64,000 nucleotides of DNA. It comes from Elusimicrobiota bacterium (GTDB lineage Bacteria; Elusimicrobiota; Elusimicrobia; UBA1565; UBA9628). Position 1 is the stretch's first letter. Every line of letters starts with the position of its first letter. Under the pieces are notes generated by a model, which saw nothing but the letters and a program-made list of their open reading frames with translations, was not told where the DNA came from and did no database searches. Made by a program: the position numbers and the translations under genes. Below are positions 16,606 to 24,049 of the stretch, in pieces. Location of the stretch: the NCBI GenBank assembly GCA_016218545.1, contig JACRDQ010000032.1, positions 1 through 64,000 of the forward strand, written 5' to 3'.

Positions 16606-17367
16606 TTGCCGATACGCCCGGCCAGGGACTGGTGGAGGAAGGGGTTCTTCGACCCCTCGGTCTATACGCCCGCGGACCACAGCCACGTCGCGGCCGCTCC
16701 CGCCGAGGTCCGCGGCCTGCTGAGGCTTCTCAAGCTCCGCCGGGGCGCCTCCATCCTGGACCTGTGCTGCGGCCCTGGCAGGCATAGCCTGCTCCTCGCC
16801 AGGAGGGGTTTCCGGGTCACGGGCCTGGACCGGAGCCGGCCCTACCTCGAAGAGGCCAGGCTGAAGGCGCGGCGCTCCCGCCTGCAGGTCCGCTTCAAGG
16901 CCGGAGATATGCGGGAGCCCGGTTTCTCAGCCGAGTTCGACGCCGTGATCAACCTCTTCACGAGCTTCGGCTACTTCAACCGGTGGAGCGACAACATCAA
17001 GACCCTTCGGGGCGTGGCCAAAGCCTTGAAGCCCGGCGGCCTCTTCGTCATGGAGGTCGTCAACGGGGACTGGATCCGGAAGCATTTCTCTTCCCGTTCC
17101 TGGGCGCTCCAGGACCGGGGTGTCTACCTTCTGGAGGAGCGCGAGCTCTCCGTCAAAGGCAGGCGGATCCTGACCCGCTGGATCAGGCTGCGGCCCGGCG
17201 CCAGGCTCGTCGAGCGCTCCTTCGGCCTGTGGCTCATGGACCGCAAGGTCCTGAAGCGGACCCTCCTCGGCGCGGGTTTGAGGCCGCTCAAGTTCCTCGG
17301 GGGGTGGCAGGGGAAGCCCCTGTCAGACGAGTGCAGCCGCCTCCTGGTCCTGGCTCGGAAGTCCTGA
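16606..17367 (+). CDS. Class I SAM-dependent methyltransferase
   Basis: 253 residues from a TTG at 16606; GGAG sits six bases upstream and no ATG or GTG fits. SAM motif I is ILDLCCGPGRHSLLLARRG, followed by an acidic residue at the end of strand two (GLDRS), motif II around FDAVINLFTSFGYF, and ALKPGGLFVMEVVNG after strand four. This is the Methyltransf_11/25 type, here with the small-molecule-like DWWRKGFFDPSVYTPADHS opening often seen in methyltransferases of this group. The substrate is unknown. It lies 14 bases behind the P-loop gene and converges on the Npt-type carrier. Confidence 0.75.
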   Translation: MPIRPARDWWRKGFFDPSVYTPADHSHVAAAPAEVRGLLRLLKLRRGASILDLCCGPGRHSLLLARRGFRVTGLDRSRPYLEEARLKARRSRLQVRFKAGDMREPGFSAEFDAVINLFTSFGYFNRWSDNIKTLRGVAKALKPGGLFVMEVVNGDWIRKHFSSRSWALQDRGVYLLEERELSVKGRRILTRWIRLRPGARLVERSFGLWLMDRKVLKRTLLGAGLRPLKFLGGWQGKPLSDECSRLLVLARKS

Positions 17368-17381
17368 GACGTGCCCTGGCG

Positions 17382-18623
17382 TCAGACGCCATCCCTGGGC
17401 TCCTTCGGGGCGGTGAGAGGCAGGGTCAGCCCTGCCCAGGCCGCGGCAGCCGCCATGGCTGCCATGGGGTAGAGGCTCCCTGGGATGGCCCCGGCCACGA
17501 GCGTGGCCACGGAGAGAGCGGCCGATGTCAGGCCCATGGACGCGCGATAGGTGAAGGTATCGATGACCTGCTTGGCCCTGTAGCGCGCGTCGAACGAGAG
17601 CGGGATGTAGATGAGCTCCTTGGTGGCGCGGAACAGCGAGTAGTCCACGCTCTTGAAGAGGAGCAGGGACAGGGCCGCTGACTGGAGCGAGGGCCTGGCC
17701 AGGAGCAGGACCGCGGACCCGATGTGGATGGCCGGGATCCCGAGGAAGATCCACCGGGCCGGCAGGATGCTCAGGAGGAGCGGCGTCACCAGGAACTGCA
17801 GGCAGGAGGAGGCGAGGTTCGTGGTGGACCAGAACCCGCCCAGGAACGCGGTCCTCTCATCCTTGAGCGGGATCGTGGCCTCGAGGAGCTGGCTGAACCT
17901 CAGGTCAGCAGCGGTCGAGACCACCTGGGCCAGGCACACCACGCCGGCCAGGAGTGCCAGGCCGCGGTTCTGACCCAGCAGGGAGAGGTGCAGGTGGCCT
18001 TGCTTGCCTCCCGCCTCTTCCGTGGAGGGCTTGGGCTCTCCCGCGATGCGGTAGGCCAGATAGGCGAGCAGGGTCGCGGGCAGGAGGGCCAGCACCGCGA
18101 GCAGGATGATCTGTTCCGAGCCCAAGGCCACGGCCTTGCGGTGGATGAGCCAGCCGGCGAGCACCGGGCCTATGGACGCTCCGCCGATGATGGGGCCGTT
18201 GTAGAGCCTCGCCTGCTCGGGCTTGAGGAAGCTATTGATGAGCGACCAGTACTGCTCCACGATGAGCACGATGTAGACTTGGCGGAAGACATAGAGGAAC
18301 GCGGCGGCCCAATGTCCCTCCTGCTTGAGCGCGGCGTAGCAGAAGAGGAAGACCACGCCCGAGCTCAGGGAGGAGACGACCAGGGCGCGCATGGCGCCCA
18401 CGCGGGAGAGGAGCCAGCCGTACCCGTAGACCAGCAGTGCCATGGCAAAGGGCACCGCGGTCATGGCATAGGGCAGTTTGCTCGACCCGTACGCTGAGAT
18501 GAACAGGGAGGTGGAGACGCTGCGCACGAACTCGTAGCTTCCCACCAGGAAGGTCGCTGCCACGGAGATGGCTGCTGCAGCCGCTGCGGTGCGCTGCCAC
18601 GAAAGCCCCTGCTGCTCAGCCAT
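17382..18623 (-). CDS. Npt1/Npt2-family nucleotide carrier-like MFS protein
   Basis: 413 residues with about 12 transmembrane segments. The signature near 330-365, FRATKELIYIPLSFDARYRAKQVIDTF, is typical of the ATP:ADP antiporter (Npt/TlcA) family, which obligate intracellular bacteria use to import host ATP; homologs in free-living bacteria are often fused to HEAT or cyclic-nucleotide domains and have other or unknown roles. Here there is no fusion. The start at 18623 is preferred because TACAAT stands eight bases before it; the ATG at 18653 abuts a palindromic repeat. Whether it moves nucleotides cannot be judged from sequence alone. Confidence 0.75.
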   Translation of the reverse strand: MAEQQGLSWQRTAAAAAAISVAATFLVGSYEFVRSVSTSLFISAYGSSKLPYAMTAVPFAMALLVYGYGWLLSRVGAMRALVVSSLSSGVVFLFCYAALKQEGHWAAAFLYVFRQVYIVLIVEQYWSLINSFLKPEQARLYNGPIIGGASIGPVLAGWLIHRKAVALGSEQIILLAVLALLPATLLAYLAYRIAGEPKPSTEEAGGKQGHLHLSLLGQNRGLALLAGVVCLAQVVSTAADLRFSQLLEATIPLKDERTAFLGGFWSTTNLASSCLQFLVTPLLLSILPARWIFLGIPAIHIGSAVLLLARPSLQSAALSLLLFKSVDYSLFRATKELIYIPLSFDARYRAKQVIDTFTYRASMGLTSAALSVATLVAGAIPGSLYPMAAMAAAAAWAGLTLPLTAPKEPRDGV

Positions 18624-18631
18624 GGTGGCGA

Positions 18632-18637
18632 ATTGTA
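18632..18637 (-). promoter_or_regulatory. -10 hexamer before the Npt-type gene
   Basis: TACAAT on the minus strand ends eight bases before the ATG at 18623, with no Shine-Dalgarno between. This points to a leaderless or near-leaderless mRNA. Confidence 0.4.
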
Positions 18638-18656
18638 TCAGAAACTGGTACATAGA

Positions 18657-18728
18657 TGGGGTCAGACTTTGACTTATTTGACTTATTTCCTAAGGGAAAT
18701 AAGTCAAATAAGTCAAAGTCTGACCCCA
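18657..18728. repeat. Perfect 72-base palindrome with TGGGGTCAGAC ends
   Basis: Two perfectly complementary 34-base arms flank a TAAG loop. Each arm starts with TGGGGTCAGAC and then holds a tandem doublet (TTTGACTTA twice). It lies between divergent genes, two bases before the ATG of the radical SAM gene at 18731. The same termini occur at 42703-42742 and 52444-52542 with different interiors. Termini of this kind are found in small palindromes thought to be moved by RAYT transposases. As RNA it would form a long hairpin on either strand. Confidence 0.85.
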
Positions 18729-18730
18729 GC

Positions 18731-19648
18731 ATGGATATACCGGCTTATTTGGAGACGGCGAGGAAGGGCTTGCTCAAGGGCAAGGTGGAGGAGGCTTTGG
18801 CGCTCCTGGGGCCTCCGTGCAGCATGTGCCCTCGCTGCTGCCCGAATTCCGACCGGGCGGCAGGCAGGCCGGGGCAGTGCCGGATCGGACGGTCAGCCAT
18901 GATCTCGAGCTCCGGCCCGCACCACGGGGAGGAGGCCGTGCTGAGGGGAACGAAGGGCTCGGGCACCATCTTCTTCACCGGGTGCAACCTGCGTTGCGGC
19001 TTCTGCCAGAACTCCGACATCAGCAGGTCGGACCGCGGGGACGCGGTGTCGGCCTCGGAGCTGGCAGGGGTGATGGTGCGCCTGCAGAAGATGGGCTGCC
19101 ACAACGTCAATCTCGTGAGCCCCTCGCACGTCGCCGCCCAGATCGTGGAGGCCCTGCCCATCGCCATCGAGCGGGGCTTCTGCATCCCGCTCGTCTATAA
19201 CACCGGAGGCTACGACAGCCTCGAGACGCTCGCGGTCCTCGACGGGCTCGTGGACATCTACATGCCGGATTTCAAGATATGGGACGAGCGGCTGGCCGGC
19301 CGCTACCTCGGAGCGCCGGACTATCCCTCCACGGCCAGGCGCGCGGTCATCGAGATGCTCCGTCAGGTCGGCGTGCTCCAGGTCGGAGGGGACGGCGTCG
19401 CCCGGCGCGGGGTCCTGGTCCGGCACCTGGTCATGCCGGGCATGGCGGAGGACGCGGCCCGCGTCATGGGCTGGCTGGCCGGGCTCTCCAAGGACATGTA
19501 CGTCAACGTCATGGGGCAGTACCGGCCGGGCGGCGAGGTCGGGGGCTCGAAGGCCCTGGAAGCCATCGACCGCAGAGTCGAGGTCCGGGAGGTGGATGCG
19601 GCGCGAGGCGCTGCTCTGCGGGCCGGGTTGTGGCGGCTGGCGGATTGA
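18731..19648 (+). CDS. Radical SAM protein, PflX/COG1313 type
   Basis: 305 residues. Cys85, Cys89 and Cys92 form the CxxxCxxC of the radical SAM [4Fe-4S] cluster (TGCNLRCGFCQN). An N-terminal Cys cluster (Cys30, 33, 36, 37, 50) could hold a second metal site and is typical of this branch. The barrel continues with NLVSPSHVAAQIVEAL, VYNTGGYDSLETL and VDIYMPDFKIWD, which match the pyruvate-formate-lyase-activase-like COG1313 proteins; their substrates are unknown. The frame runs on upstream through the palindrome, but the ATG at 18731 just after it is the natural start. No ribosome site is seen because the repeat occupies that place. Confidence 0.85.
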   Translation: MDIPAYLETARKGLLKGKVEEALALLGPPCSMCPRCCPNSDRAAGRPGQCRIGRSAMISSSGPHHGEEAVLRGTKGSGTIFFTGCNLRCGFCQNSDISRSDRGDAVSASELAGVMVRLQKMGCHNVNLVSPSHVAAQIVEALPIAIERGFCIPLVYNTGGYDSLETLAVLDGLVDIYMPDFKIWDERLAGRYLGAPDYPSTARRAVIEMLRQVGVLQVGGDGVARRGVLVRHLVMPGMAEDAARVMGWLAGLSKDMYVNVMGQYRPGGEVGGSKALEAIDRRVEVREVDAARGAALRAGLWRLAD

Positions 19649-19714
19649 ATCGACCCATCTTCTGTAGTAGAATGACGGACGAAGGCGTCAAACACCGAAC
19701 GGAGGCCCAGTCCC

Positions 19715-20065
19715 GTGGCGAAAGGCAAGGCGGAAAGGAAGACATCCAAGAAGACGACGAAAGCCAAGAAGCCCGCGGCCAGGACGCCCGATGACCGCGC
19801 GAACCAGAAGCTGCAGGCCGAGGACCGGGCGCTCAACGCCAAGCTCGAGTCCGTGATCACCGAGGTCACCAAGCCCGAGAAGACCCGCACGGAGCAGACG
19901 GCCTCGATCGAGTGTCCCTACTGCGGCGAGGTCTTCGAGATGCACGTCTCCGTGGACGAGGAGGGGCAGACCCTCTCCGAGGATTGCCCGGTGTGCTCGC
20001 GCAGCATGACGGTCCACCTCCAGATGGAGGACGAAGAGCTCCAAGTCGAGGCTTACCGCTCCTGA
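19715..20065 (+). CDS. CPXCG-motif zinc-ribbon protein with lysine-rich head
   Basis: 116 residues from a GTG with GGAGG nine bases upstream. The C-terminal half is a CPXCG-type zinc ribbon: Cys67/Cys70 (ECPYCGE) and Cys91/Cys94 (CPVCSR), followed by the usual acidic ending. The usual CPXCG proteins are about 60 residues; here a 55-residue Lys/Ala-rich and then acidic helical head has been added (KKTTKAKKP, coiled-coil-like ADRALNAKLES region). Nucleic-acid binding is plausible. Its last bases overlap the start of the next zinc-ribbon gene. Confidence 0.7.
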   Translation: MAKGKAERKTSKKTTKAKKPAARTPDDRANQKLQAEDRALNAKLESVITEVTKPEKTRTEQTASIECPYCGEVFEMHVSVDEEGQTLSEDCPVCSRSMTVHLQMEDEELQVEAYRS

Positions 20066-20394
20066 ACACGGCTTGCTGGAGTTGCAAGGCCGCCATCGAG
20101 GATTCCGACCGCTACTGCCGCCATTGCGGGACCGGGCAGGGAGCGTGCCTCCCATGGTATTACACCGAGTGGGGCATCGCGGTCATGACGCTCTTCCTCC
20201 TCGGCCCGTTCGCCCTTCCGTTCGCCCTTCGCAGCCCCAAGCTCACGACCAACGGCAAGTGGATCGCCTCCGGGCTGATCGCGGCCTACGGCGTGTACCT
20301 CTGCTGGTCGGTCTGGCGCCTCATCCAGCAGGTCCGGATGTACGGCGGGTCCGGGAGCGAAGAGATGATCCACCTGATGATGGGGAGGCCGTAG
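20062..20394 (+). CDS. Zinc-ribbon membrane protein
   Basis: About 110 residues. The frame opens with ACWSCKAAIEDSDRYCRHCG, a four-Cys zinc ribbon, and continues with two hydrophobic segments (GIAVMTLFLLGPFALPFAL and IASGLIAAYGVYLCW) joined by a short polar loop. No ATG or GTG stands before the zinc ribbon outside the preceding gene; a CTG at 20062 overlapping the previous stop is the likeliest start, so the exact N-terminus is uncertain. It is followed immediately by the response regulator at 20396. Function unknown. Confidence 0.5.
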   Translation: MNTACWSCKAAIEDSDRYCRHCGTGQGACLPWYYTEWGIAVMTLFLLGPFALPFALRSPKLTTNGKWIASGLIAAYGVYLCWSVWRLIQQVRMYGGSGSEEMIHLMMGRP

Positions 20395-20395
20395 C

Positions 20396-21091
20396 GTGAC
20401 CGGACGCCGCATCCTCGTGGTGGATGACGAGCCCTCCTGGATCGAGCTCATCAAGGTCTGGTTCGAGATCGCCGGGATCAAGAACGTCGAGTACGCCATG
20501 ACCGGGGCCAAGGCCCTGGAGATGGCCGTGCAGGTCCACCCGGACTGCATCGTGCTCGACCTCGTGCTCCCGGACCAGAGCGGGCTCGAGGTCTGCGCGA
20601 AGCTGCGCGCCATGCCGGACCTCTGCCGCATCCCGGTCATCCTGCTGACCGCGCACAAGAGCGAGCGCGTGCTGGGCCTGCAGAGCGGAGCGGACTACTT
20701 CGTGGGCAAGACCGGCCAGCCCCATGAGCTCCTGGCCACGCTCGAGGCCGTGGCCCGGAGGCTGGATAAAGAGGAAGGCCTGCTGGTGCGCGACGACCTC
20801 TCGCTTCGTTCTTACGACCGCGAGGTCTTCTGGAAGGGCAGCCGCGTCGCGACCCTCTCGCCGAAGATGTTCGTGCTCCTGCACGTGCTCGTGGAGCGCG
20901 GTCCCACGCCGGTCAGCCGCGCCGACCTCTTCCGCCTCGTGGAGGGGAGCGAGGACCCGGGCCTGTCCCGGGCCCTGGACGTCATGCTCAACCGCTTGCG
21001 CAAGGCTCTCCCCGAAGACCTGGCCGGCAGGATCGTGAACGTCAAGAACTTCGGCTACGTCTACATAATCCCTCAGCCTCCCAAAGCCTGA
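20396..21091 (+). CDS. OmpR-family response regulator
   Basis: 231 residues from a GTG one base after the previous stop. Receiver domain 1-120 with acidic pocket VVDDE and phospho-acceptor Asp55 (IVLDLVLPD). The conserved Lys is in VGKTGQ, where the usual KP is KT, so the signalling loop is slightly unusual. The C-terminal part (about 130-231) is a winged helix: LSPKMFVLLHVLVERG, SRALDVMLNRLRKAL, NVKNFGYVYI. No cognate kinase lies beside it. The downstream GEMM-type riboswitch region may be one of its targets, but nothing in the sequence proves this. Confidence 0.85.
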   Translation: MTGRRILVVDDEPSWIELIKVWFEIAGIKNVEYAMTGAKALEMAVQVHPDCIVLDLVLPDQSGLEVCAKLRAMPDLCRIPVILLTAHKSERVLGLQSGADYFVGKTGQPHELLATLEAVARRLDKEEGLLVRDDLSLRSYDREVFWKGSRVATLSPKMFVLLHVLVERGPTPVSRADLFRLVEGSEDPGLSRALDVMLNRLRKALPEDLAGRIVNVKNFGYVYIIPQPPKA

Positions 21092-21098
21092 ACGATCC

Positions 21099-21114
21099 GT
21101 AACAGACCTGTTAC
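21099..21114. promoter_or_regulatory. Inverted repeat GTAAC-N6-GTTAC downstream of the regulator
   Basis: Same 16-base layout as at 11219-11234, extended here to GTAACA/TGTTAC. It lies eight bases after the regulator stop and about 70 bases upstream of the riboswitch. It could be an operator for the riboswitch operon or a weak terminator stem; no T-run follows. Confidence 0.3.
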
Positions 21115-21186
21115 GCGGAATCACCATTTCGTGCATTTACCGCACAACGGAGTTCTGTTAGGCTACTAGTACCCAGAGCAGCGAAC

Positions 21187-21311
21187 GGGCACACGGTCCG
21201 AAAAGCGGACCTCCCAGAAATGGGACCGGGGAAACCCGGGGTCGCAAAGCCGCGGGGCTAAAGGGGGAGACCCCCAAGCTGGCCGGGCTGCCGAAAACTC
21301 CGAGGCGGAGG
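21187..21311 (+). ncRNA. GEMM-type (c-di-GMP-I class) riboswitch with anti-SD hairpin
   Basis: The 3' half follows the GEMM consensus: GCAAAGCC (21244-21251), CGGGGCTAAA, a GGGGG-aga-CCCCC stem (21263-21275) and GGCCGGGCTGCCGA (21281-21294). P1 can form between GGGCA (21187-21191) and TGCC (21289-21292). Where one GAAA-capped P2 is normal, three abutting hairpins occur: GGTCC/GGACC (21195-21211), TCCCA-GAAA-TGGGA (21212-21225) and CCGGG-GAAA-CCCGG (21226-21239). Right after the aptamer CTCCG (21298-21302) pairs with CGGAG (21306-21310), which is part of the Shine-Dalgarno of the TTG at 21319, so control of translation is likely. Ligand identity (c-di-GMP or a related dinucleotide) is inferred. 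Confidence 0.75.
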
Positions 21312-21318
21312 CTTCGAC

Positions 21319-22197
21319 TTGAAGAATGCCACGGCCTGGAGCGCGGTCCTTTGTCTGACCATCGCCGCAACAGCGGTCGCAGGACCCACCGATGACAGCC
21401 ACAGGATGGCTGGCGAGATCTCCAGGGCAGCCGCGAAGTTCGCCAAGAGGAGCGCGGCCGTGGTCGCCTTCTCCGGGGTGACCGGAAGGGACTCCCTCTC
21501 AGGAGCCGTGGTCTCCGCTCGCATCGCCCAGAAGCTGCTGGCCGCGGGTTCCGTGAACGTCGTCGAGCGCGACGTCCTGGACCGGGCTTTCGAGGAGCGG
21601 ACCGGCTCGCAGAAGACCATGACCCCGGGCGCGGCCGTGGCGCTGGGCCGCGAGATGGGCATCGACGCGGTCATCGCCGGCACCGTGCTCGAGCTCAAGG
21701 ACGGCCGCGTGGAGGTCAATGCCCGGATGATCGACACCAAGACCGGCCGGGTCATCGCCGCCACCTCCGGCAGGATGGAGAAGGACTGGTCCGCGTTCGA
21801 TGACAACGCGGCCTGGGACATGCCGGTGCCTCCGATACCTTCCCTCGAGGGCGCCCAGGTCGTGAACGTCTCCTGGAGCTCCAGGGACGGCCGCCGGGTC
21901 GAGATGTCGGACTGCCCCAGCGCCCACGAGGAGCTCAACGGCTACGAGCGCGACCTTGTGGACGTGAAGGCCAGGTTCTGGGCCCTCAAGCTCAAGGAGC
22001 GGGACTTCTCCGTCTCCTCCCTCAAGCGCAACCCCGGCTCCGAGATCAAGGACCCCAGGCTCAAGGAGGTCTTCTACAGCCGCCTGCGCTACTGGCACCA
22101 GGAGGACTACGTGCCGGGCCTCACGCGGGACGAGTTCGACTCCCTCAAGCGCTACCAGAAGCTCCTCGAGCTGGTCGCCAACAACTGCGGGCTTTAG
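21319..22197 (+). CDS. FlgO/CsgG-like secreted protein
   Basis: 292 residues from a TTG seven bases after GGAGG. A signal peptide ends near Ala20. Residues 30-150 look like the FlgO/CsgG nucleotide-fold-like domain: AAVVAFSGVTG, ARIAQKLLAAGSVNVVERDVLDRAFEE, GAAVALGREMGIDAVIAGTVLEL and ARMIDTKTGRVIAATS. Proteins of this type serve flagellar outer-membrane structures or curli-type secretion. The C-terminal half (about 170-292) is charged and unrecognised. It is the first gene after the riboswitch and forms an operon with the MotA-like gene (10 bases) and the following membrane protein, so dinucleotide-controlled motility or adhesion is a reasonable inference. Confidence 0.7.
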   Translation: MKNATAWSAVLCLTIAATAVAGPTDDSHRMAGEISRAAAKFAKRSAAVVAFSGVTGRDSLSGAVVSARIAQKLLAAGSVNVVERDVLDRAFEERTGSQKTMTPGAAVALGREMGIDAVIAGTVLELKDGRVEVNARMIDTKTGRVIAATSGRMEKDWSAFDDNAAWDMPVPPIPSLEGAQVVNVSWSSRDGRRVEMSDCPSAHEELNGYERDLVDVKARFWALKLKERDFSVSSLKRNPGSEIKDPRLKEVFYSRLRYWHQEDYVPGLTRDEFDSLKRYQKLLELVANNCGL

Positions 22198-22206
22198 GAG
22201 GATGAG

Positions 22207-22680
22207 ATGAGAGCCATGGCGCGGGTGATGCTGGCGTGGACCGGGATGCTGGTATTCCTCGTCCTGGTGCTGGTGGCGCAGGAAGGCATGCTGGGCTTGA
22301 GGCCCTTCATCAATGTCGAGGCTATCGTGCTCGTGGTCGGCATCAACTTCCTGATCGTGTGGATATCCCATCCCTTCAGGGACATCCTCAGGGCCATGTG
22401 GCTGGGGCTCTGCCACGGGCAGATGTCGGAGGCTGAGGCCGGCCGGACCAGGAGCGTGCTCGAGGCTGCGGCGGACGCCGCGGTGTCCGCGGGCGTCGTG
22501 GCGACCCTGTTGGGCACGATCCTCGTGCTCTCGGGCGTGGAGGAGCTGCTCCAGGTCCCAAGGCGCCTGGCCTTGGCCTTGACGGCTCTGTTCTATGGAG
22601 TCCTCCTCTCCAAGTGCGTGCTGGCTCCCCTGGCCCGGCGCCTGCCGGTCCGACCGCTGTCCCGGCCCGACGAAACCTGA
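22207..22680 (+). CDS. MotA/TolQ-like membrane protein
   Basis: 157 residues with AGGAGG before the ATG. Four hydrophobic segments: about 8-25, 38-53, 95-108 and 122-140. The order resembles the MotA/ExbB proton-channel fold: NVEAIVLVVGINFLIVWISHPFRD recalls the MotA N-terminal pair, and SAGVVATLLGTILVLSG with ALALTALFYGVLLSKCVLAPLARRL recalls the two channel-lining helices. It is shorter than flagellar MotA (about 250-290) and has no MotB partner next to it. A reduced channel subunit is the best guess. Confidence 0.6.
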   Translation: MRAMARVMLAWTGMLVFLVLVLVAQEGMLGLRPFINVEAIVLVVGINFLIVWISHPFRDILRAMWLGLCHGQMSEAEAGRTRSVLEAAADAAVSAGVVATLLGTILVLSGVEELLQVPRRLALALTALFYGVLLSKCVLAPLARRLPVRPLSRPDET

Positions 22681-22704
22681 GCAAGTTTGCTAGGATAGCG
22701 TCTC

Positions 22705-24036
22705 ATGGCGAGACCGGAAGTCATCGACTACGTGCGCAGCATGCTGGGGCGGTTCCCGGACGAGGAGATCAAGCGGCAGCTCCTCAAGGACGGGGTGGTC
22801 CTCGACGAGATCGACGACGCCTTCCGCATCGCGAGGTCCATGGCCATCCCCGAGCGGGCCGGCCCGGCCAAGTCCTCCAAGGTGCCGCTCATCTTCTTCG
22901 GCGTGGCGGTGCTCACGATCGCTCTCGTCGTGGTCCTGCGCAAGGCCTCGCACATCGGAGGCTCGGACAGCCCCAAGCAGGGCTGCGAGCTCAGCGACGA
23001 GCAGAAGCTCCAGGTGGAGGCTGAGATCCGGGCTCACGCGCCGGTCCCCTACGCCTACCCGGTCAACGTGGACAACGTCCTGCCGGACCTCGAGGAGGGC
23101 GACGCCGCTCCTGCCCTGGCCGAGGCGGCCAAGGCGGCCCTGGAGGCCGGCGGCCCGGCCCTGGTCGAAGGGCTGGCCACCAAGAGCTACAAGCTGCCCC
23201 GGACTGCCCTGGACGCCGCTGCTCCCAAGCTCGAGGAAGCCCTGCGCTTTGGAGACAACGGCCTGACAGGCGGGGTCATCGTGCCCAAGACCTACGCCGA
23301 GCTCGGGAGCATGGGGGTCACGGCCGTGATCCTGGCCAGGCTCGGCGACCCGTACCTGGAGCGGGCGGGAGCGCTTCTTAAGGAAGGCAGGCTGGGGGAT
23401 GCCGAGGCCGAGGCCAGGAAGGCGACGGCCCTGGGCATGCTCCTTATGAAGGATTGGTCCGGCGTGTCGCGCGCCATGGGGGCTGCGATCATCATCGACG
23501 GCTACGCCCTGATCAGGCGGCTGCAGGAAGCGGCCATCGACAAGGACGCGGGACTCGATTGCGTGATCCGGAAGATGGAGGTCGCCAAGGTCACGGGCAT
23601 GCTGGCCAAGGACCTCCAGAACTTCATGATGAAGCCCGAGGAGACGGTTGAGATCGGCAGGCTCGCCTCATCGCCCAAGGACCTCCCCGGCCTCCTGCGC
23701 TACCTCGACTCTCCGACCCTGAGGCCGGTCTACGCCGGCCACGTGCTCCTGGGCGTGGTCGAGGCGTGGTCTCCGGAGGAGATCCTCGCAGGCAAGCCGC
23801 ACCCCGGCCGCCAGGCCTTCCTCGCTGCCGCGGCCAAGCACAGGGATCGCAGGCTGGCGAGCCTGGCCGGCGGCATGGCGGCTGCGTTCGCCGAACTCTC
23901 CGGGATCCGGGAAGGGATGTCCCCTGAGGACCGCCGGCTCGCGGCCGCGGGCAAGCCGGTGCTCTCCATGGCCAAGCACGTTCCGGCCGATGCGCAGGGC
24001 CGCTACAGCCTGCTCCTGGGCCTGCTCTCCAGGTAG
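22705..24036 (+). CDS. Single-pass membrane protein, unknown function
   Basis: 443 residues. The first 45 residues form a small helical domain (VIDYVRSMLGRFPDEEIKRQLLKDG), then a single transmembrane helix (about 60-80) and a large Ala/Leu-rich helical domain of about 360 residues outside the cytoplasm. The N-terminal piece looks like the short cytoplasmic helical domains found in front of many uncharacterised membrane proteins. No enzyme motif is seen. TAGGAT lies eight bases before the ATG, so it may have its own start site besides read-through from the riboswitch operon. It converges on the oxidoreductase gene with a 13-base gap. Confidence 0.65.
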   Translation: MARPEVIDYVRSMLGRFPDEEIKRQLLKDGVVLDEIDDAFRIARSMAIPERAGPAKSSKVPLIFFGVAVLTIALVVVLRKASHIGGSDSPKQGCELSDEQKLQVEAEIRAHAPVPYAYPVNVDNVLPDLEEGDAAPALAEAAKAALEAGGPALVEGLATKSYKLPRTALDAAAPKLEEALRFGDNGLTGGVIVPKTYAELGSMGVTAVILARLGDPYLERAGALLKEGRLGDAEAEARKATALGMLLMKDWSGVSRAMGAAIIIDGYALIRRLQEAAIDKDAGLDCVIRKMEVAKVTGMLAKDLQNFMMKPEETVEIGRLASSPKDLPGLLRYLDSPTLRPVYAGHVLLGVVEAWSPEEILAGKPHPGRQAFLAAAAKHRDRRLASLAGGMAAAFAELSGIREGMSPEDRRLAAAGKPVLSMAKHVPADAQGRYSLLLGLLSR

Positions 24037-24049
24037 CCCGGACCGACTC

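Noticed and set aside
18656..18730. Upstream start of the radical SAM frame inside the palindrome
   Set aside because: The added 25 residues are translated repeat sequence; the ATG at 18731 directly precedes the conserved N-terminus.
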